This document shows, piece by piece, positions 34,601-43,741 of a stretch of 64,000 nucleotides of DNA; position 1 is the stretch's first letter; every line of letters begins with the position of its first letter. The stretch lies in assembly GCF_900143695.1 (NCBI RefSeq), contig NZ_FRFE01000005.1:124001-188000 (forward strand), written 5' to 3'. The translations under genes were made by a program, and so were the position numbers. The DNA comes from Desulfopila aestuarii DSM 18488 (GTDB taxonomy: Bacteria > Desulfobacterota > Desulfobulbia > Desulfobulbales > Desulfocapsaceae). The notes below the pieces were generated by a model that ran no database searches, was not told the DNA's origin, and saw nothing but the letters and a program-made list of their open reading frames with translations.

Positions 34601-35908
34601 GATGATGGTATCCACTTCGGGATTGAACTGACAGGCGGCCCGGGCATGGGCGGTGATCTCGTCAATGATATTATCAGCACCGATAAGCGTACCGATAAAC
34701 TTTCGACCAGAGCCGGTACTGCCACACTGAATAACTGAAAATTCAACTTTTTTTTCGCGCTGGATAGTGTCTATGGCTCTAAACAGGGCCTGAACAGCGG
34801 CAAGGGGGCGCCCGGCGGTACGGGTATAGAGGCCGGCGACAACCTCGTGACTACCATCCATCAATACCGCTTTGGTCGAAGTGGAGCCGACATCGATCCC
34901 CAGATAGACATCCAGGTTTGTGTTGGAATTCATGGTACGGTGGATATCGACCTCCACCGTCGGCTCACCTTCAGAGCGGTCGAGATACTGCTCGATACTA
35001 GTGAAGTCGGGATAGGTCGACAGGTTAAGGGTCAGTGGAGGGTAATAGTACTCCTTCTGGCCAATAGATTCGGCCAACAGCAATTCATCGATGGAGAAGT
35101 GTTGTGATGCGGCAATAGGTAGATCCAGGGATATTAATTCATCTAAAGCCATAAAGCAGGCACCCAAGGCCCCATAGAGATGGCCGAGAGCCGGACGGAC
35201 AAAGTGTATCCCGGTGAGTGTTTCGATATGGGCTGCTACCGCCCCATTTCGGGCAACACCACCACAAAAAATCACCTCCCCTGCCGAAACAGTATCTTCG
35301 ACAAAGAGTGTATCAACGATGTTTTTGGCAAGTCCCTGACAGAGGCCGTTACTTATTTCCCCCAGGCTATAGCCCTCCTGTTGGGCATGAATCAGGTCGG
35401 TTTTTGCAAACACCGCACAACGTGTGGCGATTTTTGGGCACCTGGAGAAACTTTGAGCTGCGATTTCAGAAAGTTGCTCACTTGAGCCGAGATGGAGACG
35501 GACAGCCTGCTGGTCGAGGAAACTGCCGGTTCCGGCGGCACATGAGGTATTGGTGCGGCTGCCCAGATAGTGGCCGTCATGATCAAAGGTGGACAAACTA
35601 AATTTCTCTCCACCCACTTTGAGCAGCCCCCGTATCGCCGGGTGTAGCCTCTTTGCCGCAGTAATGGTGCATATCTCGCTATCGTAGCGGCGCGCACTTC
35701 GAACTCCCGCAGGCGTCGAACCGGTAATCGCCACTATGTCGATCTGGGTAAGCGCCGCCTCGTCGAGTAACTGTCGTATGGTTGCCGAAACTTCCCCATG
35801 GTGAAAACGGTAGCCGGTATGCAGGATAGAACCGTCTCGTTCAATCACGGCTACCCCAACCGCTACGGAACCGACATCAATACCAAGTATCGTTATAGCG
35901 TTATTCAT
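31565..35908 (-). CDS. Giant acyl-CoA dehydratase activase (double BcrAD/HgdC domain plus HgdB-like part)
   Basis: A 1447-residue fusion. Two actin-like ASKHA activase domains lie in tandem (about 8-260 and 333-600). Each has its nucleotide loop (GIDVGSVAVGVAV; GIDVGSTSTKAVL) and the cluster-binding Cys motif (SCAAGTGSFLDQQ; VCAAGTGSFIEEQA). Then comes a DUF2229 part with EICEICTNHCKIS, and a C-terminal HgdB-like region with CTPDAF, SGQCLPLN and CCPSLV. Relatives activate 2-hydroxyacyl-CoA dehydratases or benzoyl-CoA reductases by ATP-driven electron injection; fused versions are common in anaerobes but their substrates are mostly unknown. Start chosen at ATG 35908. The last ~50 residues look non-conserved and run antisense into the HAD gene. 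Confidence 0.88.
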   Translation of the reverse strand: MNNAITILGIDVGSVAVGVAVIERDGSILHTGYRFHHGEVSATIRQLLDEAALTQIDIVAITGSTPAGVRSARRYDSEICTITAAKRLHPAIRGLLKVGGEKFSLSTFDHDGHYLGSRTNTSCAAGTGSFLDQQAVRLHLGSSEQLSEIAAQSFSRCPKIATRCAVFAKTDLIHAQQEGYSLGEISNGLCQGLAKNIVDTLFVEDTVSAGEVIFCGGVARNGAVAAHIETLTGIHFVRPALGHLYGALGACFMALDELISLDLPIAASQHFSIDELLLAESIGQKEYYYPPLTLNLSTYPDFTSIEQYLDRSEGEPTVEVDIHRTMNSNTNLDVYLGIDVGSTSTKAVLMDGSHEVVAGLYTRTAGRPLAAVQALFRAIDTIQREKKVEFSVIQCGSTGSGRKFIGTLIGADNIIDEITAHARAACQFNPEVDTIIEIGGQDAKFTTLQDGRVTSSTMNSVCAAGTGSFIEEQAAKLGCAVEDYSSRAENQRAPMVSDRCTVFMERDINHYLSLGYTVDEVLAAALHGVRENYLQKVACEKHIGKTVFFQGATAKNKALVAAFEQRLGRPIIVSKFCHLTGALGVALILRDEGKNTTDFKGFSLYRQKVEIRGEICEICTNHCKISVADVGGTEVAYGFLCGRDYGTKSYVSANTGSFQLLHERRRVCHFHRKTEEGEIRIGLPAAVHMVEDLPMWQFFFDQLGLVTVTSEGCRDGQVQGKKLTRAEFCAPITAMHGHVAWLLDRADYIFLPTFLEEKAKDVRRQYCYYTQFLPALTASMAGDIEHRILRPIVRYLYTSFHTKIELYRMMKDIVPNRWNFFDVAQAYDKALQFKKEGKGQMVRLMAERRAGGSDVQVVFVGRPYSVLSPGLNGNVPTIFNKLGIDTFYQDMLSYKRDEVAHIQPLLDEIHWEHGVRILEAAEVIAQRDMLYPVFLTSFMCTPDAFVIDYFKKVMDSHNKPYLILQLDEHDSSVGYETRIEAAVRSFRNHHRKKRRWLDVDYTTINPRLDPELNRKYLIFPNWDAITCGLLAATLRREGYKVVLMEESHRIIREGLRHNSGQCLPLNIVAQGYIETMRCHDLNPADCSLWLNHATISCNIRLYPHHIKTIITEQGFGEAGVYVGKLSFAEISFRAAANAYFAYMLGGMLRRVACRIRPYERKNGETDRVLAEGVALLSAAFAEGREKEDALRFIVSRFGAIARTVTRRPKVAIFGDLYVRDNRVMNQDLVRFIEIHGGEVITTPYSEYAKMIAPSYFRKWFNEGKYLDLLAYRALLSTMSRMEKTYMRIFAPVLGGEVFSYDDDPVQVLSEYNIQPENTGESMDNILKIHYIKKHFPDVSLFVQTSPSLCCPSLVTEAMRDRIEKKTGVPVVSVTYDGTGGSKNEVILPYLKYPRNETRKGGETGQEIHGAARREGPPAIESVPGNRQWKQTLLSSVPVDENWVWPHR

Positions 35909-36255
35909 AATCACCCCGCCAACCAGAGTGTTACCGGCTCGTTTCCGGCTACCGATGACAGCTAAGGCGCATGTTGCACGTATCTGCCGCCACCTGCTTC
36001 ATAAATCAACAACACCGCTCCATGCTCACGTAGTATTATACCTGATATACAGTTATTTAACATAGACATATCAACATCAAACCTGACACCTCCTATTTGC
36101 CGGAAAGATCAAACATGTCCAGCGAGTACCGTTACACTGGCTCTTCGTGTCGCCCAAGACTTCTGTTGCTATGCCAAGGCCTTTCGTGCTACAAGGACAT
36201 CTTCACTACGTTATCCCGAACTATTTTGTCATTTACCGTCTAACCGGAGTCCCGG
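35909..36255. other. Intergenic region, divergent promoters
   Basis: About 350 bp between the divergent activase and EamA genes. It has an AT-rich stretch near 36000-36080 that could carry promoters, but no clear motif, repeat or small gene. Confidence 0.45.
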
Positions 36256-37140
36256 ATGCTATCTCCTGCTGTCATTGCCCGAAATCTACCGACCTTCTCC
36301 CTGCTAATGGCAATGCTCCTCTGGTCAAGCTCGTTTATTGCCCTGAAAATTGCCTTTCGTGACTTCGACCCGATGGTGGTCATTTTTGGCAGAATGCTGG
36401 TGGCAAGCCTATGTTTTCTTCTGGTTGGCAAGAGGATCGCCCGTTCGCTTGATTACCGCCCGGGTGACTATAAGCCTATCCTCTTCATGGCCTTTTGCGA
36501 ACCCTGCCTCTATTTCATTTTTGAAGCTAAGGCCATCGAAAACACCAGTGCATCCCAGGCCGGACTGCTCACAGCCATGCTGCCCATTCTGGTCATGATT
36601 GCAGCAGCTCTGCTGCTCAAAGAGGTCAATACGAAAAAATCCTGGATCGGGGCGATCCTGGCAGTGGTGGGAGTCTGCTGGCTGACGGCGGAATCGACAC
36701 CGACAACTGATGCACCAAATCCGGTGCTGGGGAACTTCTATGAATTTCTGGCGATGGTCTGCGCGACCGGCTACACTATCTCGCTGAAACAGCTCACCAG
36801 CCGTTACTCGCCATTTCTGCTTACCGCCGTCCAGGCACTGATTGGCAGCATCTTCTTTTTTCCACTGATGTTTCTGCCCGGCACAACGTTGCCCACCCAT
36901 TTCCCGCTGGTGGGCTCTCTGGCCGTCCTCTACCTCGGCGCTGTCATCACCCTTGGTGCCTACGGCCTCTACAATTTCAGCCTGAAGCATGTTCCGGCAA
37001 GCCGGGCGGCAATCTTCGTCAACCTGATTCCCGTATTTTCGGTTGCTCTCGGATGGCTGGTGCTTGGTGAAACTCTCTCTGCCACCCAATGTGTGGCAGC
37101 AGTAGTGGTCATGAGCGGTGTTTACCTCAGCCAGCGGTAA
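36256..37140 (+). CDS. EamA/DMT-family transporter
   Basis: A 294-residue inner-membrane protein with ten predicted membrane segments formed by two EamA repeats (SLLMAMLLWSSSFIALK in the first; NFYEFLAMVCATGYTISLK in the second). The helix-breaking motif SQAGLLTAMLPILVM and its partner SRAAIFVNLIPVFSVALGW are typical of drug/metabolite exporters such as RhaT/YdcZ-like proteins. The cargo is unknown; many exporters of this fold handle amino acids or metabolites. GGAG precedes the ATG. It converges with the cNMP-binding/PilZ gene. Confidence 0.9.
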   Translation: MLSPAVIARNLPTFSLLMAMLLWSSSFIALKIAFRDFDPMVVIFGRMLVASLCFLLVGKRIARSLDYRPGDYKPILFMAFCEPCLYFIFEAKAIENTSASQAGLLTAMLPILVMIAAALLLKEVNTKKSWIGAILAVVGVCWLTAESTPTTDAPNPVLGNFYEFLAMVCATGYTISLKQLTSRYSPFLLTAVQALIGSIFFFPLMFLPGTTLPTHFPLVGSLAVLYLGAVITLGAYGLYNFSLKHVPASRAAIFVNLIPVFSVALGWLVLGETLSATQCVAAVVVMSGVYLSQR

Positions 37141-37154
37141 AAGACCTGTCCGGT

Positions 37155-38135
37155 TTATTCTTCTATCAGGTGCTTTGCCATCTCGCTGTTTGAAAGTTCA
37201 CTGTGCAGGCGGACATGGATGGTAAAATCGTTATGCAACAATATCCCCACCTTGACAACGATTCCCTGCAGAATCATTCGGCCGTCTGACGCATGGGGTT
37301 CGGGCTCAAGCTCAAGATCAATGACCCGGCCAAGCAAGGCCTGGGCAGTTTCGGCACGCGGGCAGTGGATCTCAAAACAGGTGCCGTTCCGGGAAAGGTC
37401 CAGAATTGATCCACGAAAGCTCTCCCCGCTTCGGCCCCCATCCTCCCCAAGAACGTAGGCGGTAAGCTTACAATCAGCTTTCTTTCGCGGAAAAAGCCGC
37501 TTTTCTATATTTTTCTGCTGCTGCAACTGGCTGGCCCGGCTATTCTGCAGACAGTAATCAGCCAACTTCTGATACAACCCTGGATGGTGCTCATCCCAGT
37601 CACGGGTCGCCGTCTTGTCGAGATAGCGAAGCCGCACCTCGGTCTGAGCCCCGGCGGAGAATGTCGGATTGGAAAGATTGAAGAACGTTTCCTCCCCCAG
37701 CACATCTCCCCGCGACAACTGCCCCAGCAGGATCCGTTCATCGCCTTTGGAGTGAAACAACGTCACCCTGCCATTGTCGATGAAGAGCAACCTGGCCACC
37801 GGTTTACCCTGACGGATCATAATCTTGTTCGCGGCCACCGTTGCCTTTTTTGTCGCATAAAAGATACAATTCTGCTCTTCCTGACTGAGTCTGCTATAGA
37901 GGTTATCCCATATGGCGAGATGATTCTTGTCGATCCCAAGACTTTTTTCTGCCTCAATAATTTCACCAGTGGCAATAATGGAAGTAAGGGCCATTGGATG
38001 ATTGGCAAGCAGCACATTGCGAAGTTTTTCCGCACTACTGAAATCACCAGCCTTGGCCAGCTTTGTAATTTCAAGCTCCAGCATTTCAGGGGAACGTCGA
38101 TCTTTCCCCGGATCATTCTGTTTGTCTGTCGTCAT
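37155..38135 (-). CDS. Cyclic-nucleotide-binding and PilZ domain protein
   Basis: A 326-residue cytoplasmic protein. Residues about 75-190 form a CRP-type cyclic-nucleotide fold (IMIRQGKPVARLLFIDNGRV, LGQLSRGDVLGEETFF). There is no C-terminal helix-turn-helix. Residues about 215-320 are a PilZ domain with the c-di-GMP-binding signature in two parts, FPRKKADCKL and DLSRNGTCFEI. Joining the two domains suggests one effector reading two nucleotide signals, though the phosphate-binding cassette of the first domain is poorly conserved and may not bind cAMP. The target is unknown. It is about 160 bp from the methyltransferase gene. Confidence 0.85.
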   Translation of the reverse strand: MTTDKQNDPGKDRRSPEMLELEITKLAKAGDFSSAEKLRNVLLANHPMALTSIIATGEIIEAEKSLGIDKNHLAIWDNLYSRLSQEEQNCIFYATKKATVAANKIMIRQGKPVARLLFIDNGRVTLFHSKGDERILLGQLSRGDVLGEETFFNLSNPTFSAGAQTEVRLRYLDKTATRDWDEHHPGLYQKLADYCLQNSRASQLQQQKNIEKRLFPRKKADCKLTAYVLGEDGGRSGESFRGSILDLSRNGTCFEIHCPRAETAQALLGRVIDLELEPEPHASDGRMILQGIVVKVGILLHNDFTIHVRLHSELSNSEMAKHLIEE

Positions 38136-38293
38136 GCCTATCTCCCTGATTGGTTTCTCACTGTCCGACCGGAACTTGCCACCACCTCCGGTGTGATCAT
38201 TTCCTCACCATCTGATCTGAGACGAACGCAATATCTCTTTTTTTTGAATGATAATCCGGCAATACATTCCTGTCAATTCTGTGAAGTCCCTCA

Positions 38294-38932
38294 TCAAATC
38301 CCCAGACAGTTGTCAGCACGATAAAAGATAGAGGTGCACCAGCGCCGGGTACTAAGCGGGCCCAGCCCCCAGAAATCAAGCCGTGCAAAACGCACGCCGG
38401 TAAGGACATCATAGCCTGGCTGATACTCCTCACGGTCACTGTTATCCCAGATTACCACACCTCCCGGCTTTAATGCGCCAAGACCATTCTTGATGCAGTT
38501 GACCCGGTCACGGCCATCAATGACCAGAATGTCAAACTGGCCGGGATAACCGGCGATCTCTTCTGCGTATGCGGTCGACCCACCTTTATGCCTTCGAAAG
38601 AGATAGGTGGTGTTGTCGGCAATAACCCGCTCTTTGAACGCTCTATACCATTCTTTGTCGTGCTCACAGCTGACCAGACGTGCCACCCGTTTCCCCCACC
38701 AGAAAGTGGAATTGCCGGTGCCGTATTCAAAAACCGCCATCCGGGAATCAATGCGGGGAGAGAGAAAATCAAGAGCCGGATAGGTTATCCAAGGGATCGG
38801 CCGCCCCTCCTTATCCACTGCCTCGCCCCTCTCCATGGAGTTCAGCCAGCCGCTCTCCTGCAGATAACCCGGTGAGCCGGCAAAAAAACGGAGTAGCTTT
38901 TCAATTGTCATACTGCTCATTTCGCTATTCAT
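38294..38932 (-). CDS. Class I SAM-dependent methyltransferase-like protein
   Basis: A 212-residue protein whose centre has a Rossmann-type methyltransferase pattern: MAVFEYGTGNSTFWWGKRV as the SAM loop, LVSCEHDKEWY as strand 2 with its acidic residue, FDILVIDGRDRV as strand 4 and ALKPGGVVIWDNSDR as strand 5. The substrate is not predictable; proteins of this kind often act on surface sugars or lipids. It follows the ACP/acyl-AMP ligase/acyltransferase gene by 23 bp in the same direction, so a shared lipid or glycolipid pathway is possible but inferred. Confidence 0.78.
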   Translation of the reverse strand: MNSEMSSMTIEKLLRFFAGSPGYLQESGWLNSMERGEAVDKEGRPIPWITYPALDFLSPRIDSRMAVFEYGTGNSTFWWGKRVARLVSCEHDKEWYRAFKERVIADNTTYLFRRHKGGSTAYAEEIAGYPGQFDILVIDGRDRVNCIKNGLGALKPGGVVIWDNSDREEYQPGYDVLTGVRFARLDFWGLGPLSTRRWCTSIFYRADNCLGI

Positions 38933-38955
38933 ACTCTTTGGTGAAATATTTGATT

Positions 38956-41814
38956 TTAATCGTGCTGTCCGTCGTTCTTCTCAGGGCGGACGATATCCAT
39001 CTGTAAAAGCGAGGTGTATTCGCCGCCAAGATCAGGTTCATCCAACTGCACCAGCATCAGTTGGCGCACCCGGTTGCGCAACTCAATTGCTGCCTGCCAG
39101 CTTCTTCCATCGTTTTTCTGCGACGGCAGAATGGTGAAGCTTGCCCACCCCCGCCTGGGAAACCAGGAGCCGCCGCGCAAAATATTTCGAGTGCCATGGA
39201 TTACCACCGGCACAACAGGAACCTGTTGCTCACAGGCAAGAACAAAGGCACCCATCTGAAAAGGCAGCAGTCCCGGCATCCGCTGCAGGGTTCCTTCGGC
39301 GAAAAAAAACGGACGTGCTCCCTGGCTAAGGCCTTGGGCAATTCGTCCGGCATCAGCCACTCCCTGCTCCGCGTCAAACCGATCCACCCAAAAGACACCG
39401 AGTTTTTTCAGCGGCCGTACCAGGAAAGGATTGCGACCCAGTTCCGCCTTGGCGACAAAGCCAACCCGCTGGGGCAAAACCCCGGTTAGCAGAATTGCAT
39501 CAAGATAGCTCATGTGGTTACTGACCATGAGATAGTTGCCCTCAGCCGGCAAATTCTCCAGTCCCCGTATTGTGATTCCAATACCGGTGAGACGACAGAG
39601 CCAACGCACGAGGGTTCCGGCAAAATTCCAGCAAGGTTGGCCTGTCGGCAACAGCTGAAGACCACACCAGGCAACGATTCCGACCAGGCCCAGGCAGAAC
39701 CAACAATAACCGGCATAGACAAGTGCACCAAGCCGTGCGGCTAACCGCTGCAACATCGGCTTGACAGACGCAAGCCCCATGCGGGCCATTTGCATCCATA
39801 CCGCCGGTTTGGTTCGGCCAATGTGACCGCTTATATATAGATTCCGGCAGGCAGAACGGCGGATCTTGCCACTGGAGGTTTTCAAGACCGTTCCCGGTGG
39901 GCCGATAATTATTTCATCGGGTGGCGTACCAAGGAGATCGACCGCAATCTCGCTGATTTTCTGTCGTATCTCCTGCAGCTTTTCGCTCCCACGTTGCCGC
40001 GATTCGGTCAACACCACCAGTTTTTCAGCACTCTCCTGGCCGTTTTGAGCAGCAAACACCGCTGTACATCCTTTTCGTACACCGGGCACATTGCCGACCG
40101 CCTCTTCCAGCTCATGAGGATAAATATTTCGTCCGGCCCGGATGATGATATCCTTCACCCTGCCGGTGAGATATATCTCGCCGGCTACTATATAGGCAAG
40201 ATCGCCACTATCAAGCCACTCGCCAACAAAAAGTTTTCTGGTCTCATCTGCATTTTTGAAATAGCCGCTGGTAGAAGATGGCCCCTTGAACTGCAGCCTC
40301 CCTTCGTATCTCTCCGGCAGTTCCCGCCCTTCGCTATCGACGATACGGATCTGATGGCCTGGCAACGGTCGGCCACAACAGACAAATTCGAGTGGCGTGC
40401 CATCGGTCGCTTTCGACGGGACCGCTTTTCCAGACATGCCAAAGGTATTCCGCTCTACTGTATCGATCCTCGCCCCCAGACCCGGTTCGGGAAAGGCAAG
40501 CCCTACCGACGATTCTGCAAGACCATATACCGGCGCCAACGCTTTCGGCGAGAGTCCGAATTTTTCAAAACGATCGGCAAATACCCGTAGAGTTTCCGGA
40601 ATAACCGGTTCGGCCCCATTAAAGGCCATCCGCCAGGAACGAAGGTCAATTCCCGCCAGATCCTTGTCCTCAAGGCGGCTGATGCAGAGCTGATAGCCAA
40701 AATTTGGGGAAGCGGAGAGGGTCCCGCCAAAGCGGGAAATTGCCCGGAGCCAGCGCTCCGGGCGGGCAATAAACGAAAGGGGCGACATGACCACGAGCCG
40801 GCAACCATAGAAGAGACTGCCGAACCAGGCGCCTATCAAGCCCATGTCATGATAAAGCGGTAACCAGCTGACAAAAACGTCCTCGGCGCTCGCCCGGCAA
40901 ACTTGGCCCATGGCCCGGATATTGGCCATAAGGTTGGCATGGGTGAGCACCACCCCTTTGGGGTCACCTGTACTACCGGAAGTATATTGCAGAAATGCGA
41001 TATCATTTGCTTTCGGAAAGTGAGGCATAGCGGTCGGCACGTCACTGTACAGTTCGTCCACCGTCATGATTCTCTTGAGTTCCACCACCTGGCTCATCAA
41101 CAACCGCGCCACCGGCTTCACCTCAAGCATTGTAATAAGAAGAGGTGCTGCAGCATTGGCGATGATCTTGCGATGTCGCCGCACGTGTTCCTCAATCTGG
41201 GTGGGGCGAGCTGGCGGATAGAGCGGCACCGGAATGAAACCGGCGTAGAGCACGCCGAAAAACGAGAAAAAATAATCACGGCTCGTAGGCAACATGATCG
41301 CCACCGTACTCCCCGGCTCCAACTGCAAATCACGCAAACGGTTTGCGACCTTCAAGGCCTCGGCATGGAGCATGGCGTAAGTGATGCGAAACTCCTTGCC
41401 CCCTTCCAGCAGCACGATATGCTCAGATTCCGGTTGCTGCCGGACGTGGTGCGCAAGTATTTCGACCAGAGTCTTTGCACCGACAGGCCCGCTTGCCCGC
41501 CGAATTTCACTTTCGTCTTGCCGCACTTCATTCTCCGCCTCCTCCGACTCTGATGCGACAAGAGCGGCATTGCCCAGGTGAAACAGCAGATCCCTTGGAG
41601 TTTCGGCAGTCACCAGCACCTTTTCCGGTAAACGGACCCCATACTCCTTTTCCAGCCTGGTAAGGAGCTCCATCCTGGCCAGGCTGTCGAGCCCGAGATC
41701 TCTGTCGAGGCCGCTGTCGAGGGTGATATCTTGAATACACGTGCCATCCGGGTGCAGTTCAGTCGCCAGTCGGGTAATGATCGCCAGAAGCCTGTCCGCA
41801 GATGGTGTTGCCAT
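38956..41814 (-). CDS. Fusion of acyl carrier domain, fatty-acyl-AMP ligase and PlsC-type acyltransferase
   Basis: A 952-residue three-part protein. Residues 1-85 are an acyl carrier domain with the phosphopantetheine serine S44 in LGLDSLARMEL. Residues about 110-690 are an AMP-forming acyl ligase (FLQYTSGSTGDPKG at 275-288, YGLAESSVG, SGDLAYI, GRVKDIIIRAGRNIYPHELE, and the catalytic Lys in SSGKIRR). Residues about 745-940 are an LPLAT acyltransferase with NHMSYLD (HxxxxD) and FFAEGTL. The likely reaction is activating a fatty acid, loading it on the built-in carrier and transferring it to a lysolipid or other hydroxyl. This extends the Aas idea by an own carrier. Confidence 0.88.
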   Translation of the reverse strand: MATPSADRLLAIITRLATELHPDGTCIQDITLDSGLDRDLGLDSLARMELLTRLEKEYGVRLPEKVLVTAETPRDLLFHLGNAALVASESEEAENEVRQDESEIRRASGPVGAKTLVEILAHHVRQQPESEHIVLLEGGKEFRITYAMLHAEALKVANRLRDLQLEPGSTVAIMLPTSRDYFFSFFGVLYAGFIPVPLYPPARPTQIEEHVRRHRKIIANAAAPLLITMLEVKPVARLLMSQVVELKRIMTVDELYSDVPTAMPHFPKANDIAFLQYTSGSTGDPKGVVLTHANLMANIRAMGQVCRASAEDVFVSWLPLYHDMGLIGAWFGSLFYGCRLVVMSPLSFIARPERWLRAISRFGGTLSASPNFGYQLCISRLEDKDLAGIDLRSWRMAFNGAEPVIPETLRVFADRFEKFGLSPKALAPVYGLAESSVGLAFPEPGLGARIDTVERNTFGMSGKAVPSKATDGTPLEFVCCGRPLPGHQIRIVDSEGRELPERYEGRLQFKGPSSTSGYFKNADETRKLFVGEWLDSGDLAYIVAGEIYLTGRVKDIIIRAGRNIYPHELEEAVGNVPGVRKGCTAVFAAQNGQESAEKLVVLTESRQRGSEKLQEIRQKISEIAVDLLGTPPDEIIIGPPGTVLKTSSGKIRRSACRNLYISGHIGRTKPAVWMQMARMGLASVKPMLQRLAARLGALVYAGYCWFCLGLVGIVAWCGLQLLPTGQPCWNFAGTLVRWLCRLTGIGITIRGLENLPAEGNYLMVSNHMSYLDAILLTGVLPQRVGFVAKAELGRNPFLVRPLKKLGVFWVDRFDAEQGVADAGRIAQGLSQGARPFFFAEGTLQRMPGLLPFQMGAFVLACEQQVPVVPVVIHGTRNILRGGSWFPRRGWASFTILPSQKNDGRSWQAAIELRNRVRQLMLVQLDEPDLGGEYTSLLQMDIVRPEKNDGQHD

Positions 41815-41915
41815 CGTGATACCTGTGATGTGGGAGTATTATATGGAAAGCATGGCAGTTCCGGTCACCGCATTCTCTTTGTAGTGTACCAGATCAGAAG
41901 AGACAAAGGTAAGCC

Positions 41916-43235
41916 CTACTCTTCTTCTCCTACCAAACAGAGCAATGCCGCACCAGCCACAAACAGGAGGAGAATACTCAGAACTCCCCAACGGCTGTGC
42001 CCGGTCATCCGGCTTACCACCCCCATGAGAAATGGCCCGGTTATGGCAGCAAACTTGCCGAAGATATTATAGAAGCCAAAGAACTCCGCGCTTTTCTCCA
42101 TCGGAATAAGCCGGGCATAGTAACTGCGGCTGAGCGCCTGAATACCACCCATGGATGAGGCGACTAAAAAGGCAATGAACCAGAACAGCCCAGTTTTTAT
42201 GGTCACGTCATCAATGGACGGCAGAGAGAAGCCGACAAGAGTAGCCAGGCAATAGACGCCGATTCCCGCCAGCAGCATAGTGCGAGTGGAAAAACGGAGG
42301 GCCAAGCGCCCAAAAATAAGGGCAAAGGGAAAGGCTACGATCTGGATAAAGAGCAGCACCGCAATGAGCAGGGTGATACCGAAACCCAGATCACGCCCGT
42401 ATGCCGTCGACATGGCAATGATGGTATCCACCCCGTCAATATAAAAAAAGTAGGCAGCCAGAAAGAGAAAAACCTGCCGGTGCTGACGAATCTCCCGCAC
42501 GGTTGCGAAGAGGCGCAAAATGGCGTCGCGTACAGGGGCTTCCGAAAGCTCAATCCCATATTGCTGATGGACATTTTTCATAAGTGGCAGAGAAAACACG
42601 AGCCACCATACCGCCACAACAAGAAAGCCTGCCTTGGTCGCAGTCGCCGGCAGACCATCAGCCATGCCAGCTGTAAAAATTATGCCGATCACCACCAGAA
42701 AAGGCAGGACGCTGCCGATATATCCCCAGGCATAGCCCCGGGACGAAATCAAATCCATCCGCTCACGGGAAGCGACATCGACAATAAAGGCATCATAAAA
42801 CACATTGGCCCCGGCCCAACCAACCCGAGCCAAGACAAAAAGAAAAAGACAGAAGAACCACTGCCCCTCTCCCACCAGGGACAAACCAAAAGTGAACGTG
42901 AGGCCCAGCAGCAGAAAGGCGAGCAGGTAGGTCTTCTTCCGCCCCCGGTAATCCGCCATCGCCCCCAATACCGGGGCCATCACCGCCAGGACAAGGGAGG
43001 CGATGGAATTGGCGAATCCCCAATTGGCTGTCGATACCGCAGCCGGCACCCCTGCAGATGCATAGTCTTTGAAAAAGATAGGCATAATTGCTGTTACCAT
43101 AACAAGCACAAAAGCGGAATTACCGACGTCGTATAGCACCCAGCTCCGCTCAGCCCGCGTCATTTTCACCTGGATATCCACTGCCGCCATCCTCACTATT
43201 TGTCTTTGAACCATCCTTTGCCACCTGCCACTCAC
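41916..43235 (-). CDS. UMF1-type MFS transporter
   Basis: A 439-residue integral membrane protein with about twelve hydrophobic segments. The opening AERSWVLYDVGNSAFVLVM is the signature of the UMF1/Atg22-like branch of the major facilitator superfamily. ADYRGRKKTYLLAF is the loop 2-3 motif. Members include vacuolar amino-acid exporters in fungi; bacterial substrates are mostly unknown. The longest start is GTG 43235, but ATG 43214 or 43190 is also possible and the extra residues are not conserved. Stands alone 100 bp from the ligase fusion gene. Confidence 0.85.
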   Translation of the reverse strand: MSGRWQRMVQRQIVRMAAVDIQVKMTRAERSWVLYDVGNSAFVLVMVTAIMPIFFKDYASAGVPAAVSTANWGFANSIASLVLAVMAPVLGAMADYRGRKKTYLLAFLLLGLTFTFGLSLVGEGQWFFCLFLFVLARVGWAGANVFYDAFIVDVASRERMDLISSRGYAWGYIGSVLPFLVVIGIIFTAGMADGLPATATKAGFLVVAVWWLVFSLPLMKNVHQQYGIELSEAPVRDAILRLFATVREIRQHRQVFLFLAAYFFYIDGVDTIIAMSTAYGRDLGFGITLLIAVLLFIQIVAFPFALIFGRLALRFSTRTMLLAGIGVYCLATLVGFSLPSIDDVTIKTGLFWFIAFLVASSMGGIQALSRSYYARLIPMEKSAEFFGFYNIFGKFAAITGPFLMGVVSRMTGHSRWGVLSILLLFVAGAALLCLVGEEE

Positions 43236-43741
43236 CCATGAAATGGCGTGTCATTCACAGCTTCTCACTATCGCATACAAAAACGAGCCCGACAAGTCCG
43301 ACCAGTGATATCAAGAAGGGAAGAGCCCCTGTTCAGCATATTCTTTTAAGGAAAAATAGTTGCATCTCCTGGCTCTTCGTTGAAAATCCCACGAAAGGAG
43401 GTTGCATATTGTTGATATCTCACGCTAGAATAAAACATCGGTTTGGTAAAAGGCGAACAAAACCGACTTTGTGCTTTGGGCTTATTGAATTACCATGTAC
43501 ATTCTGCATGTAATGCTGTTTATAGGCGGATTCATCATATTTGAGATACTGTCACCGGCAATGGGCACGTGCCTGACAGCTTAACGACCTCCGGATCCGC
43601 GAAATGCAACCTTTCACTGCCAGCGCCCCCGAGTGGATGAACATTGACAGCATCGTGCTGTGCATCTGGCAGCCATGAGAGAACATAGCCCATTTCTGAC
43701 ACTCTTCGCCGAGATTCTTTTCTTTAGAGTTACGCGTCACA
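43236..43741. other. Intergenic region without a recognised gene
   Basis: About 500 bp between divergent MFS and receiver/PilZ genes. The longest open frame in it has no ribosome-binding site or family similarity. I found no RNA gene, terminator or strong promoter. Confidence 0.45.
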
